From: Cryptomeria japonica
Taxonomy: Eukaryota > Streptophyta > Pinopsida > Cupressales > Cupressaceae
Direction: 5' to 3'
Assembly: GCF_030272615.1 (NCBI RefSeq)
Contig: NC_081414.1
Location: forward strand, 769,062,153 to 769,126,152
Length of the DNA: 64,000 bases
Every line of letters begins with the position of its first letter. Within the stretch, counting starts at the first letter, position 1. The position numbers and the translations under genes were made by a program. Positions 1 through 12,100 of the stretch are shown piece after piece. The notes beneath the pieces are model-generated. The model did no database searches. It saw nothing but the letters and a program-made list of their open reading frames with translations, and was not told where the DNA came from.

Positions 1-2809
1 TATGATCACTCTTATTGGTTATCGCCAAAAACCTTTATACAAAACTTAGTAGATTTGAAATTTAAATCTTCCCGCACTTTCTTTGTGTGCTCTCCATCAT
101 TCTTGCTAGCAACTCATCCTTATCTGCCACTACAACTCATAATTTCACCAACCTCTGGGTCGTGTTCTGTCTTTTTAATGCGAACCGGAAAATCTGCACA
201 AATCCCGCCTTTACTGGTTGTTAACTGCTGTAAACTTCACTAGCGGTTTGTTTGAGGATATCTCTCCCTAACTGACTCACCTTTGGTCATCGCATCCAAC
301 TTACCGGTCACCGCTCCAAGATTTTCGGTGGAAAGCATCCTTCAACCTCTATCACCGGTGTAATTCTGAATTCATCTTTTGCCACCAGTTGCTGATCATC
401 AAGCAGATTGATCACCTGTCTGTCCAGAATGTTCCGGTTATACATAAGACTACTCAATTGCAATTTGAGTCACCTCCTCTGACCACATCATCATTTCAAC
501 TGACAGTTTGAGAAACTAATCTCAACACCTATCGGATGCTTGACTGGCCGATTAGCTACTCTGTTTATCATTCAACCGATTAGTCTTTGACCAACACACT
601 TCTTAAGTGTGTCAATAATACATATTAGGGAAGCACTCGATCCTCCATATCGATTGCAGCCATGAGTAAACCATTGAAGTTTACCACACTTCCTTGCCTA
701 TGAGTTTGGCCTTATTCACCGGTAAGTGTTTTTCATCAATGACAATACTAACTGATGAACCAGTTGTGCCAACACCATCAGTTATGCCAACATCATTTAC
801 TCATAGAATTAAAGCATAGAATACAACTAATATGAAAGGTTCATTTTATAGCTCCAAATCCAAATATTCCTACTCCATAATCCCACCATAAGATATTCAT
901 AACATCTCGAAGCATTATCATTAACCATTTCCTGCCAGAGAGACCACCTAGGTCTTTTACTCAATACACAACTCACATTACAATTATTGCATATACATCA
1001 TTTACATCAACAAGAACCATAATCTCTAATTACAGAATAACAGTTGTCTAGGATACAAATCATGTCTTACAAGAGTACCTTCACCTATATACAACATCTA
1101 CTATGATGATCAATCATACTCTCAAACTACAATATTAATAACCCATTTACATATCATATTCTATACATGAGGATCATTATTTTATTACCGTATTTACTCT
1201 TACAACAATGAGTCATAGTTCCAGCTACAATTACAATTATTCAAGGTACATGATTACAATGATGTATCTAAACACAAAGATTACATAAAATCTACTCCAA
1301 GAATCCAAGCTCAAGTTGAAGAGATAAGGAATCAACATTGCACACAAACACCTGATGAAGAGAAAATCCCAATGGAAGAAGGCATCAAACCACCTAACCA
1401 TGTGGAACCAATGAGTTCCATCCCCCATGCTCCGGAGAATGACATGAGGTCCCACACACACTCTAAACCTAGGCCGACATCTAACAACTAAAGGACATAA
1501 ACATAACTGAAGACTATCCACAAAAGATGAAACCAAAATGACAACACTAGGCTCGTCCACAAAGAACAAGGTCAACAAAGATGACAAGACGTAAGAGGTT
1601 GCCAAACAAATCAAGGCTTAAATAACTAGGACACATATAGGGAAGAGTGTCATCTCATGCTATCACCTCAAAAAAGGATTATTTTGATGGTCTCTTGTCC
1701 CGATGCCTGTGATACCCATGCGAAACTATCTCAACCTTTGAGAGAATCAAGGGAGTTGGGTTGCCTCTCCAAGGCCTTCCCAAATCTCATCCTAAGCCTG
1801 TAGTAGCACTCTAGGCCATGAGTGGGGCACCACGGATCATTTCGTTATCTAGCGCTTTTACAACAAAGGATAAAAATCAACTCAGACACAAAGAATAATA
1901 AACGATTAAGTTCAAAACCAACTCAAAAGCTACTCACAACACCGACAGAAGATTACGAGGGCGTAAATCAACCCTGAACAAGAATACATAATTAAAATTA
2001 CAAGATCGAAGCATCAGATCATAAGCACAACTTCCCGATTGCACACAAGAACTCACTCCTGATAGCATAGGTATTACAACCAACCATAGAATAACATCAC
2101 AAATAGAATCCAACAAGAAAGCTAACACAGGTCCTTTAAACCCAAATTTCAAAGGCATTGCATGACATACACAACCCGGGAGCCTCAACACCAGTGATCC
2201 AAAACAGATAAATTAAAACTATTGAGACAACAATACTAACTCCCAACACCCATCATTATTTCTTTCTCCCAACAAGCACGGAGCATACATTTTTTCACAA
2301 ATCAAATGCAACAAAGGGATACAAAACCACCAAATTAGAATTTGAAGATATGAAAAAGAAAAAGTTGCAGGAGAGACACATCCAAGCCAAATCCACAATT
2401 AGCCAACCCAATCATTACCTCAAGCAAGCAATCCAAAGCCAAGCTCCAAAATTCAAATCCAACTTCAATCCTCAACATTCACAGAAAAATCCATTGTAAA
2501 CCAAAATTCCAATAAAAATCTCCAACCAAAGAACCTCCCGAAAATCTCAGCAGTCCATATTTATAAAAATTAATCCAAAACCATGCCTCATCACCAACCA
2601 ATCAAAACTAATGAAAAATATTATAAACCTTACCAACCATTACAAAGATCAACATAAAATATTATAAAATAATATTAACGTCCAACTTACACTCTCAAAG
2701 CCAATAGTAAAAGAGGGCAGGTAAAATAAATAATAAAACAAATGAGTAAAAGGATAAATAATAGAATAATCAATAAATTAAATAAATCAAATATCCAATT
2801 ACTATAAAT
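1..2809. other. Flanking DNA without a recognisable gene
   Basis: AT-rich sequence with only short open frames. The longest, on the minus strand at 1237-1614, gives a 125-residue product with no recognisable motif and no conserved partner elsewhere in the window, so I do not call it. The first 620 bases are rich in ACCGGT-like words, as is the stretch near 51180-52180, so both may derive from the same type of old repeat; this is only an impression of composition. The segment ends at the target duplication of the hAT element. Confidence 0.5.
2802..2809. repeat. Left 8-bp target site duplication of the hAT element
   Basis: CTATAAAT directly precedes the 5' terminal inverted repeat and is repeated exactly at 26842-26849. 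Confidence 0.92.
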
Positions 2810-2827
2810 CAGGCTTGCAAAACTCGG
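2810..2827 (+). repeat. 5' terminal inverted repeat of the hAT element
   Basis: CAGGCTTGCAAAACTCGG pairs with the 3' end at 14 of 18 positions. Confidence 0.88.
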
Positions 2828-3060
2828 CGAGCCATTAAAAAACTCCCGAGTAATCGCGATCCAGAATGGCGCGCGAGTTAATCGCGGAAATACTCGGCGC
2901 GATTTTTTCATATAGTCGCCATGATTTTTTTGGCAAATACTCGCCGTTAATCGCCAAAACCCGCCCGAAAACGTGGCACAAAACGCGAAAAAAATGCGAC
3001 TTAAGTCGCAGGCAAAAAAAAACCTAAGTCTTTATTCCATTTCACGAGACTCCGGAAGGC
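2828..3060. repeat. 5' subterminal motif cluster of the hAT element
   Basis: Dispersed ACTCGGCG, GCGAGT and ACTCGCCG words in both orientations follow the 5' terminus. Matching CCGAG and GCGAG words lie just inside the 3' terminus. In hAT elements such subterminal words usually bind the transposase; that role here is inferred from position and repetition. Confidence 0.65.
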
Positions 3061-3094
3061 AAAAAACGCCACGCGATTTCGGATTTCCAGTAGG

Positions 3095-3355
3095 GTTTGC
3101 ATTTGCACGCGCGACCAGGTTTTTACTTGTTTATTCGTGATCTTTTTGTATTGTTTTATTTCGAATTCATAGTCATTTTAAATTTTAATCGAATGACTAT
3201 GTAATACACAGTCATTTGAAATGACTGTGTATTACACAGTCATTTGAAATGACTGTGTATTACACAGTCAAAATGACTGTGTATTGTTTGCATTTGCACG
3301 CGCGACCAGGTATCTTTTTGTATTGTTTTATTGCGAATTCACAGTCATTTCAAAT
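3095..3355. repeat. Imperfect direct repeat of about 70-85 bp at the start of the palindrome array
   Basis: Copy one begins at 3095 and copy two at 3286. Both read TTTGCATTTGCACGCGCG, then ACCAGG, then a TTTTTGTATTGTTTTATT stretch, then GAATTCA followed by AGTCATTT. Copy one has about 17 extra bases after ACCAGG. Palindromic units lie between the copies, so the array seems to have grown with duplication of its edge. Confidence 0.8.
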
Positions 3356-4370
3356 GACTGTGTAATACACAGTCATTTGAAATGACTGTGTAATATTACA
3401 CAGTCATTTGAAATGACTGTGTATTACACAGTCATCATTACACAGTCACAGTCATTTGAAAATGACTGTGTATTACACAGTCACAGTCATTTCAAATGAC
3501 TGTGTAATAGACAATCATTAGTAATTAGTAATTACAGTCATTTGAAATGACTGTGTATTACACAGTCATCAGTCATTTGAAATGATTGTGTATTACACAG
3601 TCACAGTCATTTCAAATGACTGTGTAATACACAGTCATTTCAAATTTTCAAATGACTGTGTATTACACAGTCACAGTCATTTCAATTTTCAAATGACTGT
3701 GTATTACACAGTCATCATTACACAGTCACAGTCATTTCAATTTTCAAATGACTGTGTAATACACAGTCATTTCAAATTTTCAAATGACTGTGTATTACAC
3801 AGTCATCATTACACAGTCACAGTCATTTCAATTTTCAAATGATTGTGTAATACACAGTCATTTCAAATTTTCAAATGAAAGTGTATTACACAGTCATCAT
3901 TACACAGTCACAGTCATTTCAAATGACTGTGTATTACACAGTCACAGTCATTTGAAATGACTGTGTAATACACAGTCATTTGAAATGACTGTGTAATACA
4001 CAGTCATTTTCAAATGACTGTGTATTACACAGTCATCAGTCATTTGAAATGACTGTGTAATACACAGTCATTTCCAAATGACTGTGTATTACACAGTCAT
4101 CAGTCATTTCAAATGACTGTGTAATACACAGTCATTACAGTCATTTCAAATTTTCAAATGACTGATGACTGTGTAATACACGGTCATTTGAAATGACTGT
4201 GTAATACATAGTCATTTTCAAATGACTGATGACTGTGTAATACATTAATCATTAATGTACATTGTAATTAATGATTGTGTATTACACAGTCAATTGTGAA
4301 ATGACTGTGTAATACATACTCATAGTCATTTGAAATGACTGTCAACTGTGTAATGTCAATGTGTATTAAA
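3190..4370. repeat. Quasi-palindromic tandem array (ACACAGTCAT / ATGACTGTGT)
   Basis: About 1.2 kb made almost wholly of the word ATGACTGTGT and its reverse complement ACACAGTCAT. The joints alternate between TATTACAC or TAATACAC and TTTGAAATGA or TTTCAAATGA. Any stretch can fold on its neighbour because the units are themselves palindromes. It lies between the 5' terminus and the transposase start. Open frames crossing it, such as 3582-3842, are by-products of the repeat. Possible roles are an expanded set of transposase-binding sites or simple slippage; neither is shown. Confidence 0.9.
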
Positions 4371-4597
4371 GTATTTCATTTAAATTTAAATTTGAAGTTA
4401 AAAACTTAAAAAAATACACAACCAATTAAAATTTTAATTTTAGATAGTCATCTATTAATAGATGACTGTAAATAAAATACAGTTATACAGTCATTGTAAT
4501 TTTTGGATGTTCGTGATTTTTTTTGGTAACAATGTTATTTATCTCTAAATGTTGTCTCTCTTTTGCTAGGTTCTTTTCCACATCTTTTTGAAAGAAA
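4371..4597 (+). other. Presumed 5' leader of the hAT transposase gene
   Basis: AT-rich sequence between the palindrome array and the transposase start codon. A further palindrome, AGTCATCTATTAATAGATGACT, sits near 4446-4467. A TTTTGCTAG acceptor-like sequence ends at 4569, 28 bases before the ATG, so a leader intron is possible. No clear TATA box is assigned. Confidence 0.4.
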
Positions 4598-5914
4598 ATG
4601 GATTCAGCTTCTACAGTTAAAGTTGGTGGCAAAAAGAGAGACCCTTGTTGGAAACATGGGAGACCAGGTCCAAAACGAGGAGATGTTTTTTGCAACCATT
4701 GCAAAAAAATTATAAAAGGTGGCATTCATAGGTTCAAATATCACCTTGCAAAAATTCAATGCCGAGATACCACAAGCTGTACGGAATGTACTGAAGAGGC
4801 TACGAGAGATGCAATAGCAACGCTTGAAGCATATGATCAAAGGAAGGCAACAAAAAAGAGAACAGCAGAGGCAATGGCAGCCCCAAGGGCAGATTTGAGT
4901 TCCATAGGGTCACATACAGATGAGGCGACATCTGGTTCTTCCCTTGGGCCACGGATACGAGCAAAGGGAACTTTGGACAGCAACATGGAAAACTTCTTTA
5001 TTCCACGTAACACTCCTGGTGCACAACCTAGATTGTTTGGCACTGCATGGAATAAAGAGGCTCACCAACAAGCCAAGGTGGCGTGTGCTAGATTTTTTAT
5101 CTACAACGATGTTCCGTTCAATGCTATTTCTAGTCCATCTTGGGACCAATTGGTCACCGCGTTGACTGTGGCAGGTAAGGGGTTCAAATCCCCAAGCTGT
5201 TACGAGGTAAGTGGACCGTTATTGCAGGATGAGGTCCAAAACACTCATGCATTAGTGGAAGAGCAAAGGACTATTTGGGAAAAGAATGGCTGCACCATTC
5301 TTTCTGATGGATGGATAGATGGTAGGAATAGGACACTCATCAACTTTCTAGTTGCTTCAGGAGGACAGTTAGTATTTTTAAAATCAATTGATGCCTCCAA
5401 TGAAATGAAGAATGCGGAGACCTTGTGCAACATGTTGGATGAGGTGGTGATGGATGTGGGAGTGCAGAATGTCATCCAAGTTGTGACTGATAATGCAGCT
5501 GCATATGTGGCAGCCGACAAACTTCTAATGGCTAGACATCCGACATTATTTTGGAGCCCTTGTGCTGCCCATTGTCTTGACTTGCTCCTTGAGGACATAG
5601 GGAAACTAAGTTGGGTAAAGAAAGTGGTTGAAGATGGAAGGAATATCACCAAATACATCTACAATCACACATGGGTCCTGAATCTTATGAGAGAGCACAC
5701 TGAAGGTAAGGATCTTGTGCGGTTGGGGGTCACACGCTTTGCTACCAATTTCCTCACCTTGCAGAGCATACTTGCTACATTGCCCAACCTGAAGCGGATG
5801 TTCATGAGTGAAAGATGGTTGGGGAGTCCTTATGCTACAAAGCCTGAAGCAGAGAAGGTTGTGATTGCCATTTTTGATACTAATTTTGCCAAGATAGTGG
5901 AGGAGATCATCAAT
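4598..5914 (+). pseudogene. hAT transposase, exon 1 (BED finger and catalytic core)
   Basis: This exon gives 439 codons. Residues 17-50 form a BED-type zinc finger with C32, C35, H44 and H49, used by hAT transposases to bind element ends. Next comes the DUF659-like part of the catalytic core. SDGW places an acidic residue at D237, VTDNA places another at D298, and the CAAHCLDL motif follows, all as in plant hAT transposases. The exon ends at a GTAAGT donor (5915). Joining to 6001 keeps the frame and continues the family sequence. The start ATG at 4598 leaves just enough N-terminal sequence for the finger. The gene is broken downstream by an LTR insertion in its last exon, although this exon has no lesion. 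Confidence 0.9.
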
Positions 5915-6000
5915 GTAAGTTTTGAAACTTTAATTGATGATTTATTATTTAATTTTCTAATATTTCAATCTGCTGATTTTGTTAGATTTTTTATATCTAG

Positions 6001-6409
6001 GTGTCGGAACCATTGGTGAGGGTGCTACGAATAGTGGATGGGGATCATAACTCCATGGGGTATCTATATGAGGCCATGGATAAGGCCAAAGAGGCGATTC
6101 AACACTTGTATGGGTCAAACAAGACCAAGTATGAACCCATATGGCGCATAATTGATCGGAGGTGGAACCATCAACTCCACCAACATATTCATGCTGCTGC
6201 CTACTTCTTGAATCCAAAGTTTTTTTACTCTCCGAGTTTCAGAGCAGATGCAGAGGTTAGAATTGGCCTTGACACATGCATTCGGAGATTAGTTGATGAT
6301 GAGATCCTTCGAGACCTGATACTTGATGAGTTGCAGAGTTATAAGAAGGCCTTAGGGGAATTGTTTTCTTCACCTGATTGCAAACGTAGGAGAGCCACCT
6401 TACGACCAG
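6001..6409 (+). pseudogene. hAT transposase, exon 2
   Basis: The exon is preceded by a TTATATCTAG acceptor at 6000 and followed by a GTAAAA donor at 6410. It encodes the middle helical part of the transposase, including IWRIIDRRWNHQLH and AAYFLNPKFFY, which are typical of the segment before the hAT dimer domain. Intron 1 is 86 bp (5915-6000) and intron 2 is 97 bp (6410-6506), both AT-rich with GT-AG ends. The exon ends one base into a codon completed by exon 3. The same exon, decayed, is recognisable at about 57738-58140. Confidence 0.88.
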
Positions 6410-6506
6410 GTAAAAAAAAACATATGTTTAATTTTTACCATTTATTTCTCTCTTTAAGATTATTGAAATCTTTACAAGTTATAAATCACATTTTGTATCC
6501 TTGCAG

Positions 6507-6752
6507 ATTTGTGGTGGGAAGATTATGGTGCCACAACACCTAATCTTCAAAAGCTTGCCATCCGCATATTATCACAGCCTTGTAGTGCTTCTGGTTGTGA
6601 GCGCAACTGGAGTGTTTTTGAGAACATCCACACAAAAAAGCGCAATAGGTTGACTCAACAACGCTTGAATGATCTTGTCTATGTGCAGTACAACATTCGA
6701 TTACATGAGAAGAAGGTGCTAGGGCAAGATTCACATGAAGCACCTGACTTGG
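6507..6752 (+). pseudogene. hAT transposase, exon 3 first part (dimer domain), cut by LTR insertion
   Basis: Begins after a TTGCAG acceptor. Encodes the conserved hAT C-terminal dimerisation domain: LWWEDYG, then SQPCSASGCERNWSVF, then KRNRLTQQRLNDLVYVQYN. The coding sequence is interrupted at 6752 by the first LTR. The target bases CTTGG (6748-6752) recur at 26150-26154, and the original frame resumes at 26155. The sister copy near 58484 shows this stretch uninterrupted. Unless the array were removed, the native protein cannot be made; read-through would add LTR-coded residues after the dimer domain. Confidence 0.92.
6748..6752. repeat. Left 5-bp target duplication of the LTR array
   Basis: CTTGG immediately before the first LTR; repeated at 26150-26154 immediately after the last LTR. 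Confidence 0.93.
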
Positions 6753-6985
6753 TGTAATGTCCCCTTCTCAGTGATGTGCATTCAGTGGTCCATTGGCCTA
6801 TTCCGGAGACTCGTAGGCTATTTGGAAAGGAGAATTAGGGTTTCCTATTTTATAGGAGGATTCTTTTGTGTTTTCAGGGCATATATGTGGGAGTTTGACA
6901 GTTTGGATTCTGGATTCCTTCTGGGTTTTCAGAGAGCTTCAAGATGGTTCGACATGCATCTGCATCGAGTGACCTTTTCCTAACT

Positions 6986-7240
6986 TACTATTTTTAGTAA
7001 GTGCGACGGCTGCTCAGAATGTGGTTAAAATCACTTTGGAAACACTTACTATTTTTAGCAGGATGCTATTTTTAGTAAGTACTATTTTTAGCAGTTCTAT
7101 TTTTAGCAGGATGTCAGCTGGCCTGTTCAGATGGCTATTTTTGGCAAGTCAGTTTGAGCAGTTGGTCTTCCAGCATTTTTTGGTGCTATTCTTGGTAGGG
7201 ATTCTACAGCTCAGCTCAGATGACTATTTTTGGCAGTTCA
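6986..7240 (+). repeat. Degenerate CTATTTTTAGCAG word cluster in LTR U3
   Basis: About eight copies of CTATTTTTAGYARG or CTATTTTTGGCARG at irregular spacing, repeated in every LTR of the array. Upstream of the TATA box this could be a promoter-proximal enhancer-like repeat; that role is inferred from position. Confidence 0.7.
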
Positions 7241-7731
7241 GTTCAGAGCCCCAACTCAGTTCAGTTTTGGTGATTTCCAGCACTTCAGTCTCCGGCTCAA
7301 TTTGGCAATAATCAATATTTGAGGAGAAGGCATTTTAATATATATTATACCTTAGGCATGAGGTATTAATAATTGATTATTTTATGGATGGACGACTTAG
7401 GAAGGGAGAAAATATTAATTTTATCCTAAGTCTATTTGGGCGAAAATTGCATATGACTTCAAGGGGGTCGTCATGGTGTTAATAAGTAAATTATAACTCA
7501 AGGCAAATGGGCGATTTTCTAAGTATATTGCCTTAGTAATATTTTCTATTTGGAAGTCATAGTTGGGCGCCCACTTTACACTTTATTTTATGACACTTAT
7601 ATTTTTTAAAAAGGGCGAAATTGTGCAAGGAAATGAAATGAAATGCAATGCTAAATGTGGATGAAATGGAATTGCATTTGGTTTGGGCGTATTTGGAGTG
7701 CATTTGAATTTGAATTTGGTTGGCAAAAAGT

Positions 7732-7740
7732 TATAAATAA
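7732..7740 (+). promoter_or_regulatory. TATA box of LTR 1
   Basis: TATAAATAA at about 44 percent of the LTR length on the sense strand, with AATAAA about 420 bp downstream. The order U3, TATA, poly(A) signal fits an LTR promoter. Equivalent sites are at 13452, 19172 and 24892. Confidence 0.7.
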
Positions 7741-8516
7741 GTGACTTGGGCTCTCATTTTGGTATCTTGAAAATCAGTGATGTTATGCTGCCGGATTGGC
7801 AACAGAACTTGAGGCTTCGGAGTGCGTCTCCCTAGTGCTACCCGGTTTCGTACTTGAAATACAGTACCTAGTTGTGCCTTGTATTCTTCTATCATTTTCA
7901 GAGCTTTGCCATAGACATCTTGGTGTTGCAACGATTCTGGACTTGCTGGTTTTGCCTGTGGCTGAAACACATTTTTGCTCACATCTCTCTGCTGGAGCGT
8001 CTGATAGTTATGGGTATTATTCCTATCTTCCTTCCCAGCACTGGCAAACAAGTTTGTAAGTTTTTAGCCCATTTGTTTGAGTATTGATTTAATTATGCAA
8101 AATCGAAATTCCTAGTCTAGGCGTGGGTTTTTTGGGTTGCATTGGGATGCGTGCAAAATAAAAAGAGGGTTGTTTGGGGTGTGGCTGTGATTGGTTGTCA
8201 TTGTATTGGATGTATGGTGGGATTGGACTTGATTTGAATCAATTCGGGTAAAAATTGAGTGAGTTATGAGTATTTTCATGTTTTCATGGGCTGCTGGAAC
8301 TGTACTTTCAGCCTGCAGAGCAGTGTAACAGAAAATTACAGTATTGTGTAGAAATCTGCAGTTAATCTTCTCATCTCATCTCCATATTGTAAGGATTGCC
8401 TCAGTAGTACTGAGCATCCCATTCTATCTACTTTTATTTGTAATTCCCATTGCATAAGTGGAAGAGGCTGGCTTGCCGCCTTCTCAGTTTTGTTATTCAG
8501 TTTTCTTTGATAAATA

Positions 8517-8680
8517 GTCCTCCCGCTGAAATATGCGGTAGAGTGATGTTTTAATGTAATGTCCTCCCGCTGAATAAGTGGTCGAATGATAAAGTTCAAT
8601 GTTTTGGTCCTCCCGCTGAAATATGCGGTAGAGTGATTGTTAATGTAATGTCCTCCCGCTGAAATACGCGGTAGAGTGAT
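8517..8680 (+). repeat. Four short hairpin units in LTR
   Basis: Four units of GTCCTCCCGCTGAA, most followed by ATATGCGGTAGAGTGA, spaced about 40-45 bp. Three can form a CCGC/GCGG stem over an 8-base loop; the second unit has lost the second arm. The block is present in all four LTRs, downstream of the TATA box and so probably transcribed. Confidence 0.75.
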
Positions 8681-8990
8681 TGAACTTCAATTTCTTGTAA
8701 TTTTCCCTTGGTCGGTTTACCGCCAAGATGTTCAGTTTCTATCCTGCTGGATAAGTAGAAGGGGCTGGCTTGCCGCCCATGCATTGTAATTTTCAGTTTG
8801 TTTATTGATGCTGACGATCCTCGGAACACCGTATGCTCTCACCCTCCCAGTCTGGGCTCTCGGTGAACAAAAGGTGGAAGGGTTCCCTTTCAGTTGTTTT
8901 GCTTATTCCTCTAACCTTAACGGGTTATTTGTTGTGGATGAATTGTTATTGGCCTGAAAATCAAAAAAAAAAATTAGTGGGATATTACAG

Positions 8991-9002
8991 TGGTATCAGA
9001 GC
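8991..9002 (+). promoter_or_regulatory. Primer binding site, unit 1 (initiator tRNA-Met type)
   Basis: TGGTATCAGAGC lies one base after LTR 1. It is the standard plant LTR retrotransposon site complementary to the 3' end of tRNA-iMet. Confidence 0.95.
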
Positions 9003-9104
9003 TGGTTTTCCTGCCAGCCTGTGTGTTCGGTTGATCAGATCATAAGTTCTTCCTTCCATCCTATTGGGTCGTGGTTTGTTGGTTGCATATCAGAGTTTGG
9101 AAGA

Positions 9105-12100
9105 ATGTCTACTATAGATGAGTCTATTTGTGAGTTAATGCAAGGATTGATTAATTTGATGAAGGATCCAGATATTAAAATGGGGTTTGTAAAGGTTCTT
9201 GCAAATTCCACACATAAGGAAGAGTCTGAAAACAATATTTTTAATAAAAAGACAAATGATGGAGTTGGTGTTTTGACACCTAACTTTGAGACAGTGCTTC
9301 ATGTAGACTCTTTGTTGATGCATGCACCTACCATTGATGAGGTTGTCATTCAAGAAGAAGAAAAAACAATATTTGAGGTTGTGCATGATGAATCTCTTAA
9401 TGTTCCTTATGGAGCTAGAGACAGTGTTGAATGCACTCATGTGCTTCTAGAGGAAGAGCAGATGAAAATTGAAGATGTTGAACAAGAGGAAAAGGTTAAC
9501 AGATTGTTGGATGGAGATTCATGTTATGAAGCTGAAAATATTGTAGCTAATGATGAAGTTCCTAATGAACAAGAGGCTGTCCTATTTTGTGAGTTTAAAA
9601 TATGCCAAAATGATGACATTCAAGGGGCAGATTTAGAGGATCAATCAGAAATTGCGTTTCAAAACAATGGTGTTGAGAGTCATAGTTTGAAGAATGAGCT
9701 TGACCAAATTTTGAAAGTCTTTGAGCAATGTCCTAAATTGGAATTTTCAGATTTAGGACAGCAGGATTGTTGGTCTAAGTTGGACAAAGGAAATACTTTT
9801 CAGATTGTTGATAACCCATTGTTTGAGATGGGTAAAGTGAAAACATATGACAATGCACTGTTTGAGTGGGAAGATGGAACATTACTTGGTTCTAGCATTT
9901 CTCTTGGTGAGAATAGCAATGTGTGGAAATTAAGAGAAGATTCAAGATCTAAGTTGGATGATACGTGGAACTATGGTGAGCACTTTTTAACTAAACACAG
10001 TAATCAACCCTTTAGCACTTGGGATCCGGGTATGATGGCACCTAGCGATGACAAGGAACCTGTGTGGGATGAATTTCCCTTTGATCCTGATGAAGCTCAA
10101 AGAGCAGATTGTGTTGTAAAGTTAGAGGACCATATGGGTTTTGATGCTGGAAAGTTTAAAGAGGTTTTAAAATGCAAATCTGATTCACCTATTGATGAAG
10201 TTGGTAGTAAGCAAAAAGTTGAAGATTTAGTAGAATCTGATCCTCTTCATCATATTGAGCAATTGCAGCTAGTTGGTAGAGTTAGACGAGAGTCTTGGAG
10301 CAGCTATTGGGGGCGTGTTTGCAAGAAACAAAGTTCTGATTTTTTCTTGTTGCCTATCAGCAGTACACCATCTCTGCATTCTTATGAGTGGGATGGTCAA
10401 TTCAAGGTGTCTGTTGAAAAAGAAATGCAAGCTCTATCCCAATTTGATCACACACATAGTTTGATTGAAGAACTCTATTGGAAGGCTCAAATGGATGAGA
10501 GACAGAAAGGGGTTAAGGATGATGTTACTCTCCCTAATCTGCAACTTATCAAAGACTCTTTGGAAATATTGAAGTCAGATTACATACACTTGATTAAAGA
10601 TCGAGATTACGCCTTTGAACTTGCAAGGGAGACCACTAGTGCATTCCAAGGGGAAGAGATGAAAGTTGAAGAGCTTACTCTTGAGCTTGAGTCAACAAAG
10701 GACATGTTAGGAAATACTCAATTGGCTCTAATGGAGTTAGAAGATCAGTTTGCTGATTTCAAACTTCTCAAGGAGCAAGAGAAGGCACAAAGAGCTGAAG
10801 AAATTGAGCAAGTTATTGGTGAACTTGATAGCCTTCAAGAGGAGTTTGATCTTGAGAACTTCACATGGAAAACAAAGGTTGCATGTGCAGATTCGGATCA
10901 GCAAGATGGAAGTCAGCAAGAAGAAAGGGATGGCTTCCAAGTTCTTGAAAACCCTCTCTTTGTGATGGATGGTTTCAACATCTTTGGCATCAAGATGTTG
11001 TCTAAACACAGTTTAGAAGTCATCCAAGGTTTCATTGCAGCAGCAAGGAGTGAAGATTTCAGATTTGTTACTCATGAAGTAGGGGAGAAAGGACCAGAAC
11101 ATGGTGGTTGCATGCTTGATAACCCATTTCTTGGGTTGAATAATAATAAGGCTCATACTAGTCCATTTTGGGAGTTGGATTTGAGGACAACATTTGCTCC
11201 ATACTCCAATGTCATTAAAGCTTTCATGGTTAAGCTTCAAGGGTTCACTAGAGAAGACACCAATTTCTTAAGTATGCACTTGGTCCTCACTAGTACTTGG
11301 GGATGTGTTGAGTTTTCTTTTCAGTGTATTGAAAATTACCTTCAGTTGGGAATCCAAGCTCAAGATCATCAACCTAGTCTGATCGAGCTTGTTACATGTG
11401 GAAAGGACCTTTGGAGGGATAAGGAACAAATTTTCAGTCTTAATGGTGTTGTTCCGTTCTTTACCAGCCACTTGATGGTTCCTTTTGCTCATCAACTAGT
11501 GGATTGGGAAGATATTATGAGAAAAGGATGGTTCTCTGTGGAGTTGGAGTCACTAGAAAGGATATTTCCAGCCCTGAATATGAGCATATGTGTTGTTTTG
11601 GATGATGATTTCTTATGTTGCAGCAGCTGTTCATCTTCTTGGAAGCTGATTTTTCTAAAATCGGATCTCAAGACAATCATTTCAGACTTGGTGGGCTGTT
11701 GGTGTACTCTATTTCAGACTTCACAGTCTCTTAGCAGAATTGGTTTATGGTCTCAGATGAGAGGTATGGCAAGTTGGGGCTATCAGTATCTGTATATGGG
11801 AAGTGTTCAAGCTTTAACTAGCGGTTATTCTTATGCCCTCTCTTCTACTTATGATGGGGACAACGAGCCTTTGCTTTCTATGGTTCATCATTCTGAGGTG
11901 CTTGGAGTGGGAACTATAAGAGATTTCAGAAGTTTCTGTGGTTGTATCAGAATAATTCAATTGAGGCCTAGTAGATTCATGCGGAGTTATGGGGATGAGG
12001 TTGTTGAGCTCTTGCAAAGGATTGTTTTCATCCTTGCAAGGAGATTTGGAGAAGTCACATTTACAGTCATGGCTCTGCTTGACACCTTGGGAAGATATGT

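Larger units (their letters stand above)
6753..8989 (+). repeat. LTR 1 of the tandem array
   Basis: 2237 bp, TGTAATG to ATATTACA, with the TG...CA ends expected for an LTR. It has a 3-bp insertion (GAG near 7321) relative to the other LTRs and scattered substitutions. It contains a TATAAATAA box at 7732-7740, an AATAAA near 8157, a cluster of CTATTTTTAGCAG words (6986-7240) and four CCTCCCGCTGAA hairpin units (8517-8680). All short open frames inside are non-conserved chance frames. Confidence 0.95.

Noticed and set aside
1237-1614. Minus-strand frame of 125 codons
   Set aside because: No recognisable motif, unusual hydrophobic composition, no second copy in the window.
3582-3842. 86-residue open frame
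   Set aside because: It is entirely made of the palindromic repeat; the product is a repeated HSHF/VYYTV pattern.
5171-5195. GGGGTTCAAATCCCC resembles a tRNA T-arm
   Set aside because: It lies inside transposase exon 1, in frame with conserved hAT sequence, and no acceptor, D or anticodon arms can be fitted around it.
7731-8087. Frames of 71-106 codons on both strands in the array LTRs
   Set aside because: They overlap each other and the TATA and R region. They persist only because the LTRs are nearly identical.
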